A program made the position numbers and the translations under genes. From Puffinus mauretanicus (taxonomy: Eukaryota > Chordata > Aves > Procellariiformes > Procellariidae): 64,000 nucleotides of DNA. The stretch is from assembly GCA_023333565.1 (NCBI GenBank), contig JAJKFH010000374.1:6009161-6073160 (forward strand). The letters run 5' to 3'. A model generated the notes under the pieces. The model had not been told where the DNA came from. It saw only the letters and a program-made list of their open reading frames with translations, and did no database searches. This document shows, piece after piece, positions 24,283-36,225 of this stretch (positions within the stretch are counted from its first letter, which is position 1; each line of letters begins with the position of its first letter).

Positions 24283-27200
24283 CCATGAAGAAACCAGCTG
24301 GGGAAGTTGTGACTCAGAACCTTTTTAGAAATCCAATCTTTGCCTTTGCTAAGGGCCCCTATTGAGTTTTTGTTGAATTCGCTTAATTGTCTGGTTCCTT
24401 ATGAAATCACTGACTATGTTTCTGTGAATAATGCATACATAACTGAATTCTTTAAAGCCATACTTTCTTGGTGATTAAGCTCTTTTCTCCCCTTGAATCT
24501 CAAGTGCAGGGGAGTTTATTTCAAGTGAGAACATTCCTTTTTTTTCTTAAATGCACCTCCAAAGTGAAATGAAGATTAACCATTTTTTAGCTGACTTCAC
24601 AAAATTATACGCATTCGCTTCATAAATTCCAACTGCATGATCAAAATGAAGTCAAGCCAATCCTCCCCTAGGTACACATTGCTATTTTACCCATCTCCTC
24701 TCTGTTATTATTACTCATAATTAATTTTTCTTATAAAGTGCTAATCCAGGATCTTGTTCAGGGATGCTACACAGTACTGTAATTCATAATAAAAATATTC
24801 TAGAAACGTAATACCAAAAAAATCTACAGACCAGTTTGTGTTTGAAATGCATGGGGGAGTAGGAAGCACAGTGGGCAGCCACACTGGCAGGCAATTGCTT
24901 TGAAAAGTATTAAGTTCCCAGTTCTTTGGAAACCTGGCCCCAAGAATGATAGATATGAATGTTTTGGAACTCAACATATTTTGCTCTTTGTCTTCTTGCA
25001 TAGCTGAGACCAGCCTGAAGTTTTTTCTTGTTCCTCAATCCACTGGATTACATTATTACTTTCTGTACCACTCCATGAAATCAATCAACAGGAGTTCTAG
25101 GAGTCTAGGTAAGAGCCTAACTTACATTTAAGGAGCAGAAGGAGGTGGAAACCAGGAAACATGGGAACTAAACAAGGAAAGTGACATTTCCATGGTATGT
25201 GTGAAAAGAAGCAGATTCTGTGTTGGGCAATCTGGGAAACATCAAATATCTGGGATACAGTTACCACATCACACACAAAAATTCGGGATGTTGGCTGACA
25301 ACATGCAAAAACCATGGAGATACACACAGTGACACGGTAGGGAATGAAACGTTTATTTGGCTGAAAATATCCCAGATAGGGGGTGGTTTATTGATGTCAT
25401 ATTTCCGGCTTGGTTTCTTGTTTTTCAAGCTATTTTTTCCATCTGGAGCTACACATCTGTGGTGTGTATAAGTGCAAAGACATGTTGCACTTAAAAGGGA
25501 CTGAGCTGACGTGAATGATCTGAAGTGACTGACAGCTATCCTGGTCCCTCTTGTATGAGTATGGTTACTGAGAGCACTGCGTGTCCATAGAGTTACGCTT
25601 GCAGTATGAAAGTACAAAACCCAGGAGTTTAACATCTGATCAGATTTTGGGATAAATTACTCTCATTTAAGACATATTAATTATCAAACAATTTAGCAAT
25701 TGTGGTTGGCTAATGGAAGCAAAGTGAAGAATGAAAACAAACTGCTTGAAATGCGCGATAAAGATAAATCTTTGTTACTAAATTTTTGTCAATACTTAAT
25801 AACTTAGGATAGCTTTTTATCAGTTGTTTGAGATTAGGTTTTTTCTTATTCCTTTTGTTTTAAACAAGTAAAATTGCCTAACCTTAGTAGTGGAAATTAA
25901 TTTAATAACGCAGCTAGGAACCTCTGTACAAAACATGATTCATTTCATTCTGCCTTAATAAATTAGGAGAGTCCCCAATGAAGTTTAGACCTTGTAGTAA
26001 AATCTACACCTATTATCCCCAAGTGATGCACAATATAGTAATAGATTGTCAAAATGTAATCCTTAAAAAACCTGAAAAATACGGTTTTTGTTAATATCAA
26101 GATATTGCTTCTTAAAGCAAGGCAAAGTTTGATCTGACTAAACAAAGTGAGTAAATTCCCCATTTCTCTTTAGCTCACATATAGACACATACCACATACA
26201 CACTTCCTTTAGAAAATTCACTTGCTCCTCAGCTCATTCCATAAATAATCACCACTTATCTGTATTTGTTCAGCAGTGTAGTTTTGCACAGTAGCTTACA
26301 TGATGCAGAATAAATAGGAGAAGGCAAGGAATATTTTCAAAAGGGCAGAGGGGGGTGGGGTTTTGGGCTTTAAGAGTCCGCCCCACAACTGTGCATCATA
26401 TTTAGTCTGCAACTTCTCTTCCTTTGTATGAACTCACTACCCATTTTGTTTTCTTTATTCAGTATCATAGATATCACAAATACCTAGCTATTTAGGAAAA
26501 CCTACTTCAATTTCTGGCTGTGGACCTGGTTTATGAGATGCTTCCAGCCAGCCTCCTCTCTGGGAGCAGAAACACATGTCTGGGCAGCAAACACCACTGA
26601 AGTGGCTAAGTGCCTCCTTCTGTGCCTGCTCACAGCCTGGCAAATAGGAGCCAGGGTGCTGGTGTTATACAACACAACTGGAAAGAAGAGGGAGAAGTGG
26701 CCAGTCTCAGAACCAGTGTTGACCCCAGTCTTCCCCCAGCTCTCTGGATTGACAACAGCATCTTTCCTGATCCATTACACCCCTCCTTCTCCCAAAACAG
26801 CAGCACCTCTCATGAGGCTGCTTGCGTGGAGTGGGAAGACTGCAGATCCGTGGCTGGACTGTGCTGTCAAATGCATCACAGTTTCAGTGTGTTTGTTCCT
26901 CTAAGTGTATGGAAATGCCAAAATTAGAACTTAGTTCCTCTCAGCTCTGCTGCATGAGCAGTGTGGGAAGATCTTAATTTTGGGGGTCCAGTACCCATAG
27001 AAAAGAATTCAGTACAGAGGGATGACCAATTCTCATGTATTTATGCTAATGTGTACTGAAGACATTTTATAATGAAGTGAGGAGGTAAAAAAGAAAAAGA
27101 CAAACAAGCAAGCCAAGTAAGCCAAATTAGATTTATTTGTCCCTACAGAGTAAATGACAGTTATCCTTTCAACAAGTTATACCAGCACATAGGGGAGAAA

Positions 27201-27841
27201 ATTATGTGTTACAGAGAGATAGGGATACCACGTAAGGTAAAAAGGATGGAACTGTTGCAAGAAATTCAAGCTACAGTGACGACTATTTCCACCATTCAGC
27301 CACAGACATCAGGTAGATCCTGAGACATCCTTTCTCAAACACAAGTAGAATCTGAAACAGATAATATAATACAGTTTAATTTACAACACCATTTGAACTG
27401 TGTTTCACTTTTTGTGTTATACTGTTATGAAATCAATGTTACCAGAAGCTTCTTAAATTGTTAATGAACTAATATAGGTTTGGACAGACTAGAGAGACAA
27501 CAGTGGGAGAAAATATTTGAATAAAAATTTAAAATACTGGAAAGGAAACATCTTTCAGAAATACCAATAAGGAAGAGTTAGAGGATAAGATGGCTCAGCG
27601 CTTCCTTCTGGGAAGGACACTGAAAAGGTACAGAAGACATAGGAAGGACTAATATTTATGATGAAGGGAGGAGAGTAGATTAAGTTTCCTTAATCTGCTA
27701 CTCTGCCCCTGAAGCACTTTTCAGGTTATCCTCCAGATCAGATGCTGTCTGGTTTTATATACATTTATGTAATTTCCATAAATGTAAATACAGTTCCCTC
27801 TACAAACATTTCTTCTCTTTAAAGTTGTATCTGTCTATTTC

Positions 27842-27889
27842 TGCTTTCTAATGTGGGACTACAAATGTTTTTGCTTTCTAATGTGGGAC
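27842..27889. repeat. Short direct repeat, 18 bp, period 30
   Basis: TGCTTTCTAATGTGGGAC occurs exactly at 27842-27859 and again at 27872-27889. This fits a small slippage or tandem-duplication event. Confidence 0.9.
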
Positions 27890-29387
27890 AAAATGGGACT
27901 CCAAATAAAAGAATTTGATTGTGCAACTTAGTCTAGCTCCTATTGTAACAAGCCTCTAGGGTCTATAGCCATGTTTTTGCATGATATCTGGGCTGAGATT
28001 CTGCTAGTTGTATCTCAGGTGGAAGCTTTCTTACAGAAGTCATGGCTGTGCTACAAAAAAGTAGACATCTGAAAGGAAGGGGAAATAACAGGAAAACGTA
28101 CCTGAAAACCCAGTCTTAAAATGCTCTATTTAAGAAAAAACTTAATTTGAATTTTTCTTCAAATTTATTCATAAAGTCCTACTTTAAACAGAGTGCTGTC
28201 TGACTCAGTACTTCTTTTAGCTTCTAGTTTAGACTAGAAGTTATCAAAAGAGCAAAGTTGAGTTAACTTAGATTTTTAGGTGTTCTGACCTAGAAATATT
28301 TTACTTTTAAAAATCAGTCAAAAACACCCAATACAAAACAAATATACTCCCCAAATTGACCTTGTCAACATATTGGAAGGTGTAGTTACTAAAAACATTG
28401 ACTCTCTATTACTCTATGGACAATGGTCTGTTTTATCTTCTGTTTAGTAAGAAAGAATCCAACTACTGCACATGTGCTTACTGTCCCACAAATAACTTCC
28501 TCTTAGCTTTCTAATCATACCCTACCAATTCTATATTTTGTCAGCAAAAGTCCTGATTTTAAAAATAATCCTTTAGCCATCTGCTTACCCATATGTGCTA
28601 CGCATCACTAAATGTTAGTTTCCATGCAGATTTTATAGACAATACCACAAACCTTGAATGTGTTTTTGCCCATAATTAGGATTTTACTACCACATTAAAT
28701 TGATCACAGGTAAACTGTTTCATTTTGGTGGGTTATTTTGATTGTAATCAGGCTCCTTGTTGGGAAGAGATTTTATAGGTAATAAATTCCCGTTATAAAG
28801 AGTTTTCTTCCCTTTTTTTTTATAGCAAATATGTTATTTTAAAGGTCACCCTTGTCAGTGTAATAAAACAGATCCCAGGCTAGCAAATGTAAAACATCTT
28901 TTGGAGCATCCATCAATGTTTACACTGGTTTAGGGAATGTTATGTTAGCTGCTTCACCAGTTTCCACTATTGATGATGTCATTGTGGTCAGCTATTACAG
29001 GCTGGGTGTAGCAGGAGGGGAAAGAAACAGCTGAGAACACTTCACTTGTGATCAAGCTTTCATATCACATGGCAGTGTAAGGTTTCCTCTTTGCTTTTCA
29101 GGCATCAGAAGAAAGTTGATTTTCAAATAATGTTACTTCCATTCTTTCTCACTGGAGAAAACAGTGAACTACATCCAGCTGTCTCTTACCCATTATTGGT
29201 TTGAGGCAGAGGTGCATGAGGAAAGATGCAGAATATGTTCCCATACGCTCAGTATAATCTGTGTTTTTTTTCAAAATGTTCTGTCTCTCCAAACTGGAAT
29301 TTAAGCACTCACAAAAAAGCAACACCAAACAAACCAAAATAAAGTTATCTCTGCATATCTAGAGGAAAGACAAAGTCTCTAAAATAC

Positions 29388-29424
29388 AGGCTTAATTTGT
29401 GTATTACCTAGGCTTAATTTGTGT
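29388..29424. repeat. Short direct repeat, 15 bp, period 22
   Basis: AGGCTTAATTTGTGT is repeated exactly at 29388-29402 and 29410-29424, a recent-looking local tandem duplication. Confidence 0.9.
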
Positions 29425-30771
29425 CTATCCTACTCATAGTTTGACTGAGAACCCATCAAAAAGCAGTTTCAATATGGTTAATTTACCATATTCATCTTAG
29501 AAAGAAATGAAGTTGTTTTTCTCGTTGGTGTCAGTAGTATATATGGAGGTGATAGGATCCATATTAAAATGGGAAACCACTTATGGAAGATCCAAACCAG
29601 TCCTGTTAAATTCAACTCATCCCTGGTAAGGTGTCAAGTGTCATGAAAGCCCATCAAGTCTATTAAATTGAGGAACCTAGACGTTCCGAAAGATATGATT
29701 TAATTCAATATTGAGACAGTGCTTCAAATACCTCAATCCTTTTTTTCCAGCAAGGACAAAATATGTTTGCTTTGCTATGCTTGCTGTTTAGTTTTTTCTA
29801 TTTCACTTAAATAGTGAAATACATCAAACCTTGTCAAAGTGTTAATGCAGGATATGGTATACTACATAGACTCAAAATGATTTGTGGTTCTTCAGTGTGA
29901 ACTTCTCTTCATTCAAAGTTCAAGTTTGCTGGGGGAGTAGGTTTGTTTTTGTTTTTTTTTTTTTTTTAAATAATGAGCACTGTCCTTTAAAATGAATGAA
30001 ACTTGAGAATGATAGATGAAGAGTTTTAAACAACTATCTAATCACCAGAACCAAATTAATTCTGTGGGATTTTTCCCCTGGAGTACATCTCCACACATGA
30101 TCCTATCAATACTTTGGCAAGTTTAGGAATAGCCTGAAGTAAACTTGTGCCACAGATCTTGATGGAGATGAGTGAGGAAACTCTAGTTGAAATCTCTGAG
30201 TTGGATCTTGTACAAAGGATCCTTGTGAAGGAAAATTATATCTCTGTCATGTCAACTTAAACATTGGGCATGAAGTGTAAGTGCCTCTGCACTTCATGAA
30301 AATTGAAGTTTTGATGTGTCATGCCCTATTCAGCTGTACTGGCTGCCTACCATAATAAGCCACAGCAACACAACATATATTTGTGCTACAACAATATATT
30401 TGTACCACAACCCCAGAATACACTGAAGATAATAAACCAAAACTTTTCATCAATTTTTTTTTTTTTTTAATTAAAACAACTGTATGCTGATATATTGTTG
30501 CTACATGGGATGGGCTAAGGCAGTATCTCATGAACACCAGAAGCACAATTGTCTATGAAGAGATCTGATAAATAAGGAGATGTATCTAAAACATATACAG
30601 AATTTCTTCTTATGTGCTCCTCAGTTGCTTTGGGATTTATTTTCAGTATGGAGATGGTTACTTTCTTTGTTGCTTCAAATACTTGGTATACTTCTGCAAT
30701 AACATAAAATGCTGAGTAAATAACCAATATTCATTAATTACAATCTGTTGTGTGTGATTTTTTGGTTGGTG

Positions 30772-30788
30772 TTTTTTTTTGGGGGGGG
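30772..30788. repeat. T9-G8 homopolymer junction
   Basis: Nine T followed directly by eight G. On the minus strand this is C8 then A9, the same arrangement as at 10550-10571. Confidence 0.9.
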
Positions 30789-31484
30789 TGGTAACAATAA
30801 GTCGGGTACTAGTGGTCTATGTTTTACAGTATTTGCATGTCCAGTGTAATAAATAATGAAGTAAGCCTACCGGTTCATTACCTCTGTGATCTGACTCAGA
30901 TCTCCATAGCCCTTGGCATCCTAATGCAAATGGTTAATTCTTTAAACTCTGTAGTTCAATTCACCCCTGTGTTATTTTTTGAAACAAGCAGTTTGTCATC
31001 TGTTTATACAATGTGGAAATGCATTTTAATGGCCTCACATAAATTTATGACAGAGTACTTTATCTTCTTTTTTTTAACCTCAACAGCAGTGTTCAAGCTT
31101 ACATTGCAAGAATTTTTCATTAAAAGCTCTTTTAGGCTATAGTATATTGAGCTGGCTGGCTCCCTTCCAGCAAGCGGAAAGAGAAAGAGAGAGGAAAATG
31201 CTACTTGTCAGTGCTTGACAGACCCAGTCTATTGATTATTTTTGTTTAATCCAGGGTAGTGCTACTTTAATAGTACTATACAATAGGTTGGGCTTCTTTA
31301 TAATTTTCTGATAAAACTGGAAGGTTAAAAACCTTGATAATCCTGTTGTAACTCACAGTCTGTGGGAGAGCTCAGGGTTTTTTTAGACTAGGGAGACCTT
31401 TTTTTCCTCTCTTTTTCTGTCTTTTTTCTGCCTCATGCCTTCAATACAGCAGTAGAAATTGAAAGCAGGGAATTATTCACAGTC

Positions 31485-31680
31485 TCAGAAGATGTAGGAC
31501 AAGGATCAGTGACCTGAGGCTGAGGAAGGAAATGTTTAGGCTAGACATTAAGAAAAGATTTTGAACTGTACGGGGCAAATGGCTGAACTCCTGAGGGAGG
31601 CTGTGAAAGCTACATCAGGGCAGCTATCAGCAGTCAGCTAGGACACTAGCGGGTAACAGGAGGTTGGACGTAATGGAAAC
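31485..31680 (+). mobile_element. Very old CR1-like LINE fragment, ORF2 C-terminal end
   Basis: The order of words matches the last part of CR1 ORF2 and the start of the 3' UTR. There is a segment like 'GGCTGAGGAAGGAAATGTTT' then 'AGGCTAGACATTAAGAAAAG', equivalent to the [15 protein letters not shown] block. It is followed by an ACTGTACGGGGCAAATGGCT part (equivalent to the VVKHWN region), CTGAGGGAGGCTGTGAAAGC (PREVVES region), and finally AGGAGGTTGGACGTAATGG, resembling the 3' UTR 'GGTTGGACT..ATG' core. Frames are broken. Either a diverged CR1 or a related ancient amniote LINE. Confidence 0.6.
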
Positions 31681-34600
31681 AAAGTTTTCTCATAACTGGT
31701 CCCCTGTTTCCACAAAGCGGTTGTGCTGCTTTTTGACTCTTATACACAGATTGACAGGCGCAGATGTCTACTTTTTTTTCAGGACTGACTGCCACACAAT
31801 CAGCTTGCCTTCTCACGCAAAGCTGACTCCAGCTACAATATATAAAAAAGAATTGCTTCAGCATGAAGCTTCTTCCCATGTTGAATCTTATATTTCATTC
31901 TAAAAGCACATATTGTCAATCACCATTCCTATGTGAGATTAATGCACATAACTATTTTTTCTTTGTGTGAAACTAGATTTGAAGATAGCAAACAGTTCTG
32001 GAGTGATAATGAAGCTACGAATGCTGACTCGCTTTCTCACTCAAGCCTATCTTTGGGTGCTGCAATGATAAGTGCTGCACACTTCAGATATCCAGCTGGG
32101 AGCTCTAGGCTTGGCTAGTTTTTGAAGGCTGCATGAATAATCAGAAAAAAGTTTGCTCAAGAGGGCAAACCAGAGCAAGAACCTTGGACGCCATGAATAC
32201 CTCATCTAAAAGCTGTTAAGTTCGATCTTTGTGTGTGATGTCAACAAGATGGGCTGTAAATTAACCTTATGATACCTGTTTCCTTATGATTTGTGTTTTT
32301 AATACTTTGAAGATTTATATTTTATTCTATGAAGGTAAAGTTATCACAAACATAATTTTGAGAAGAGTATTAAAGAAAAAAGACAGCTTTAGACTCATCT
32401 GGTTTGGTAAGATTTTTTCTAGTATAGAAGAGATCTTTCAATGTTTTCTAAAAATTGTCAGAAGCTGTATTAATTGAGTCCTCTCTGGCATTTTTTTCTC
32501 CACTTCGATTTCTTCAAAAAGAATACATTAACTGCCATGTTTTTTGCAATATATTTTGTCCACAAGCTTTCCTTTTTAAAGGTTAGTTTAGGGTTGTTTC
32601 TGTGATTTTATTGAGCACTGACTGACTAGATGTTTATGAACTTTGCTCCAGAATAAGTGCTGGAAACTGGCATTATATGGTATGTACAGTATAGATTTAA
32701 CTTGCTTTCCTCACGTTTCCTTGACTTTCAAGAACACCTGCTACAAATTCCATTTGTGGAATGGAATATATCAATACTTCAGAATCTTTGCACCAGATTT
32801 TGTGGCTCATCTGCCATATGGAGAAATGTTAAATGAAGAGGTTAAGGCAGAAACATTTGTATAATTTTCATGTATTTCATAACTAAACCAACTCTCATAC
32901 TGCGAGGTTGATGTATTAATCATCTAGTACTATGTCTGCTGTAAAAACACCCTGAACCAAGTAAACTTCAGAGGGGGGGACAGATTTAGCATGTGCTGAA
33001 TTTTAATTGGTATGGTGTCATTTCTTGATTTTTGTAGTTCTACCTATTTATAGAAGCATCTGATTGCACACCATGGGAATATTTCATGGCAAACAGCTTC
33101 AGGATAATATTTCCGTGTAATGCCCACTGATTTTCTTTGCGATAGGGAAGAAGTGAACAAATATACTAGAACATCGTTAAAGTACGGCATTTAATTTAAA
33201 AGGTAGCAATGAACCAGGACCAATCATTTGGACTTTGTGGCAATTAGAAAGCTGAGTTTCAGCATCAAGACATAGGCTGACCTACAAAATTGGTTCTCTC
33301 TCTAGATCTCCTGTCTCCAATTCTCCCTTCGAATGTCAAAAAAAAAACCAACCAAAACCCCAACTTTTAGGGATCAAAGTAAGGCCATAAAATGTGTCCA
33401 GTAGTTGAATTCAAAGGGTAAGTACAAGCTAAGTAGTTGAATATTATTGAATTATGTGGACAAGATGAGAGGTGCTAAAACAGTACAGATTGAGTATGTT
33501 CTTGGAGACTAAAGAGCGTTATGAAGAGAAAGGAAAGACAGACCAAAGCTGACATCATGAGGAGGGTCCATAAAGAATTTCCTGCCTAGTTAAACCTGTA
33601 TAGTCATATGTAATTACTTGTATGTTCTTTGTTGATCTTTCTGTTTTTTTTTTTTTTTTTAAAGCTGATACCTTTCCTTTTTTGCTGAATCCAGCCAATA
33701 TAATGAAATGAAGTAGCAAAAAAAAGCACAAAATAAATACACACGTATATGTCCAAACTTCTTCCTCTCACAACCTAAAATTCCCCAATTGTAAGACAGC
33801 AGTAGATTCTGGAATAACATTTTCATGCTCTGGCTAGATAAACTGCCACTTTATCAGTGCCCATAAATGCTTCAAATCACTGCTTTCATTCTTACACTCC
33901 TGTTAGCTGTCATTGCCCTCTATGCTTCACCATTCATCCTCAGTTTTGGAATAATATACAGATATTTACCCTCTCCCTAGGGAGATCAGAGGGCTTGAAA
34001 TATGAAAAAAATTGTTTAACCAAACACTCCTCTCTTGTACTAACTGACCTCTACATCACTCAGATAAAGATACATAACTGACAGCACTCTGTAGTGTTCC
34101 TCAGACTAATGAATAAAGAGCTTGCGGCAATATGAGGAACTGTACAGTTCAATCATTGATTTTCAAAAATATGCAATGTGTTTGTCTTTTTAGATTTAAT
34201 CTAATTCCTAATTCTCAAAAGAGTTGATTCTTAAAAACTTATCTTTAGGAAGGATATGAAGCTTAGTCATCCAAATAACTGTGCTTTATTAAAATATTTG
34301 GGTGTTAAATACAAGATTGCAAGGCTAAAATAGGAAGAAAAAATTGCATGGAGGAGGCTGTGACACTTGTTAAATGAGTAAGTCTTGTCTTGATTATGAA
34401 ACAGGTTTTTCATAAAGTTTCTTTTTTCATTGTTAGGTGGTCCAAGATAGAAGTTATTTATGAATTGTTGACGCATTATTTGGAATAAATAGGTCCAAAT
34501 GCACAGTGTATACAAATGATTTACTTACTAGAGGTGGGGGGCAGTCCTTCATTGTCAACTATATTTTTTACACCTAATGAAAGAGAACAATTGGGAAAAA

Positions 34601-35989
34601 AATAATTAGTTCCCATTGAGACTAATTTATGCACATAAATTTTGAATGTAGTAAGAATGAAAGTTACATTCAGCATGAAGAAAAATTATTCATCACTTTT
34701 AGCAAATGATTTCATGTCTTTGGAAGTTTCATTGGCTGAACTTTTTTATTAGCTTGTTTCCTGTTTTGGAACACTGGACATTTGACTGTGGGATGATATA
34801 TGATTTCAGGATAAGTGAGGCACTGAAATAGTTAATATTCATCAAATGGAAGAGAAGGAGGAAGGCAAGTTGTTCAAGTAATTAAACATCTGTGAATTGT
34901 TTCAGTTAATCTTCTGGGACACATTAAGATAAAATCCTACTATATATAAGAGAAGATTTCTGACATTCTATTGGTTTTTTTTTTTTCCCCACTTCTGATA
35001 GAGAGGACATGAGAAAGGAATGGACTTTGTATGTTGTGTTCTTACGTGATTTTAGGTCAAATTATAATATTACCATGTCAGCCCTGGATATTTAAATCTT
35101 TTAATTACTCACACACTGAGAAATGCTTCCTCCAAATGCATCTCTACCCTTCACTGGAGAAACCTCCTCTGGGAATGGATCTTAATTATGAAGTGGAAGC
35201 AATTAATGAACAGAGGGTGAAATTCAAGAACAAAAACCAGTAACTCAAGGCTTTCCTCAGGTACTATTTTGGTATGAATTTTGGAAGTGAGACTCAGGAT
35301 TTTCTTGGTCTCTTCCCCTTATAATTTATGACTGCTGAAGAAAATTAAAATTTAGAGAACACAGACATATTTTTGGTCTCATAATCTAATGCAGGAAGCA
35401 TATGTCTAGTCATAGTTTTTTTATTTTTATTTGTTTCTGTTTTGTTTGAATTTTTAATACAGTCAATATATTTAAGAAGTAACAATCAATAATGGTTGAT
35501 GCACACAAATAAAGTGGGATTTGTTTTTCCAAAATCTCTTTTCCATAATTCAAGACAATTATGGGAGATGGGCTAAGAGTAAACTTTATATTGGCTTAAA
35601 ATAAATGGCTTTCTGAGTAGAAATCACTCAAAGTCTTCCGTTTAATAGGCATACAGTGAATTTCTTTTTCATAAAGGAAATTTTGACCTGGTCATCTCTA
35701 ACAGCTCTAGATCTTGAGTTTCTTTGCTAGCTCTTTACCTCACAAAAGAATTCAAAGCAAGTATCATGTTACCAATTTAACACAACAAATCAAAAATTGA
35801 AGGGTAGCTGCTCTGGTAAGCCAACATATATTGAATCCTAAAGGTAGTTCTGAATCTTGACCACGCTTTCAATCATGCAGGATGTTGAATGGTAGCTTAT
35901 TCTGACTTTCAGTTAGCTTGTTTGATTAGGTGATTTGAACTAAATCCAGAGCTGTTACAACCAATGTGTGCATTGCATTATGGACAATT
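31681..35989. other. AT-rich non-coding DNA, no gene seen
   Basis: No supported gene. Contains a T17 run (33644-33660), an A-rich/CCAA patch near 33340-33363, and a palindromic pair of TAAT/ATTA words at 35543-35564. Open frames here are short and unrecognised. Confidence 0.55.
33644..33660. repeat. Poly-T run (17)
   Basis: A pure run of 17 T followed by AAAGC. No adjoining SINE or processed pseudogene is recognisable on the minus strand. Confidence 0.85.
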
Positions 35990-36225
35990 CACAGGTTCAC
36001 AGAGTTGATGAACAATTCAGGTTGGAAGGGACTTCAGGAGGTCTCTAGCTCACCTTCCTGCTCAAAGCAGGGTCAGCTATGAGGTCAGACCAGGTTGCTC
36101 AGGGCTTTGTCCAGTCAGGTCTTGAAAACCTCCAAAGCTTGAAACTGCACCACCTCTCTGAGCAACCTGCTCTAGTGCTTGGTTGTCCTCATAGTGAAAA
36201 TATTCTGAATAGCCCCTTGGTGTAT
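35990..36225 (-). mobile_element. CR1 LINE 3' end fragment
   Basis: Read on the minus strand this covers the last part of ORF2 and the 3' UTR of an older CR1 type. Diagnostic plus-strand words are TTCAGGTTGGAAGGGACTTC, then CTCAAAGCAGGGTCAGCTAT, then CAGGGCTTTGTCCAGTCAGG and CTTGAAAACCTCCAAAGC. A degenerate tail lies at about 35990-36030. The 3' UTR type (CTGCTTTGAGCAG and AACCTGAATT) matches the copies at 50160-51145 and 60460-61386. It differs from the GACTCGATGATCTTAGAGG type at 12606 and 61387, so at least two CR1 lineages are present. It is 5' truncated and non-coding. Confidence 0.9.

Larger units (their letters stand above)
24283..31484. other. Non-coding DNA, no gene seen
   Basis: No supported gene. 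Noted items: a GC-box-like patch with GTGGGG/CCCCAC arms near 26355-26387; a GC-richer block at about 26530-26890 with a 123-codon frame I do not recognise; an 18-bp direct repeat at 27842-27859 and 27872-27889; a 15-bp direct repeat at 29388-29402 and 29410-29424; poly-T runs at 29952-29967 and 30454-30468; and a T9-G8 junction at 30772-30788. Mobile elements are not identifiable. Confidence 0.55.

Noticed and set aside
24079..24365. Three overlapping + frames with SLSLSL, PLPLPL and PSPSPS runs
   Set aside because: All three frames are open through the same CCCTCT array. Repeat artefact, not genes.
26533..26904. 123-codon frame on +, hydrophobic and cysteine-containing
   Set aside because: No family resemblance, and a second frame (26610-26927) is open over the same bases, pointing to local GC composition rather than coding.
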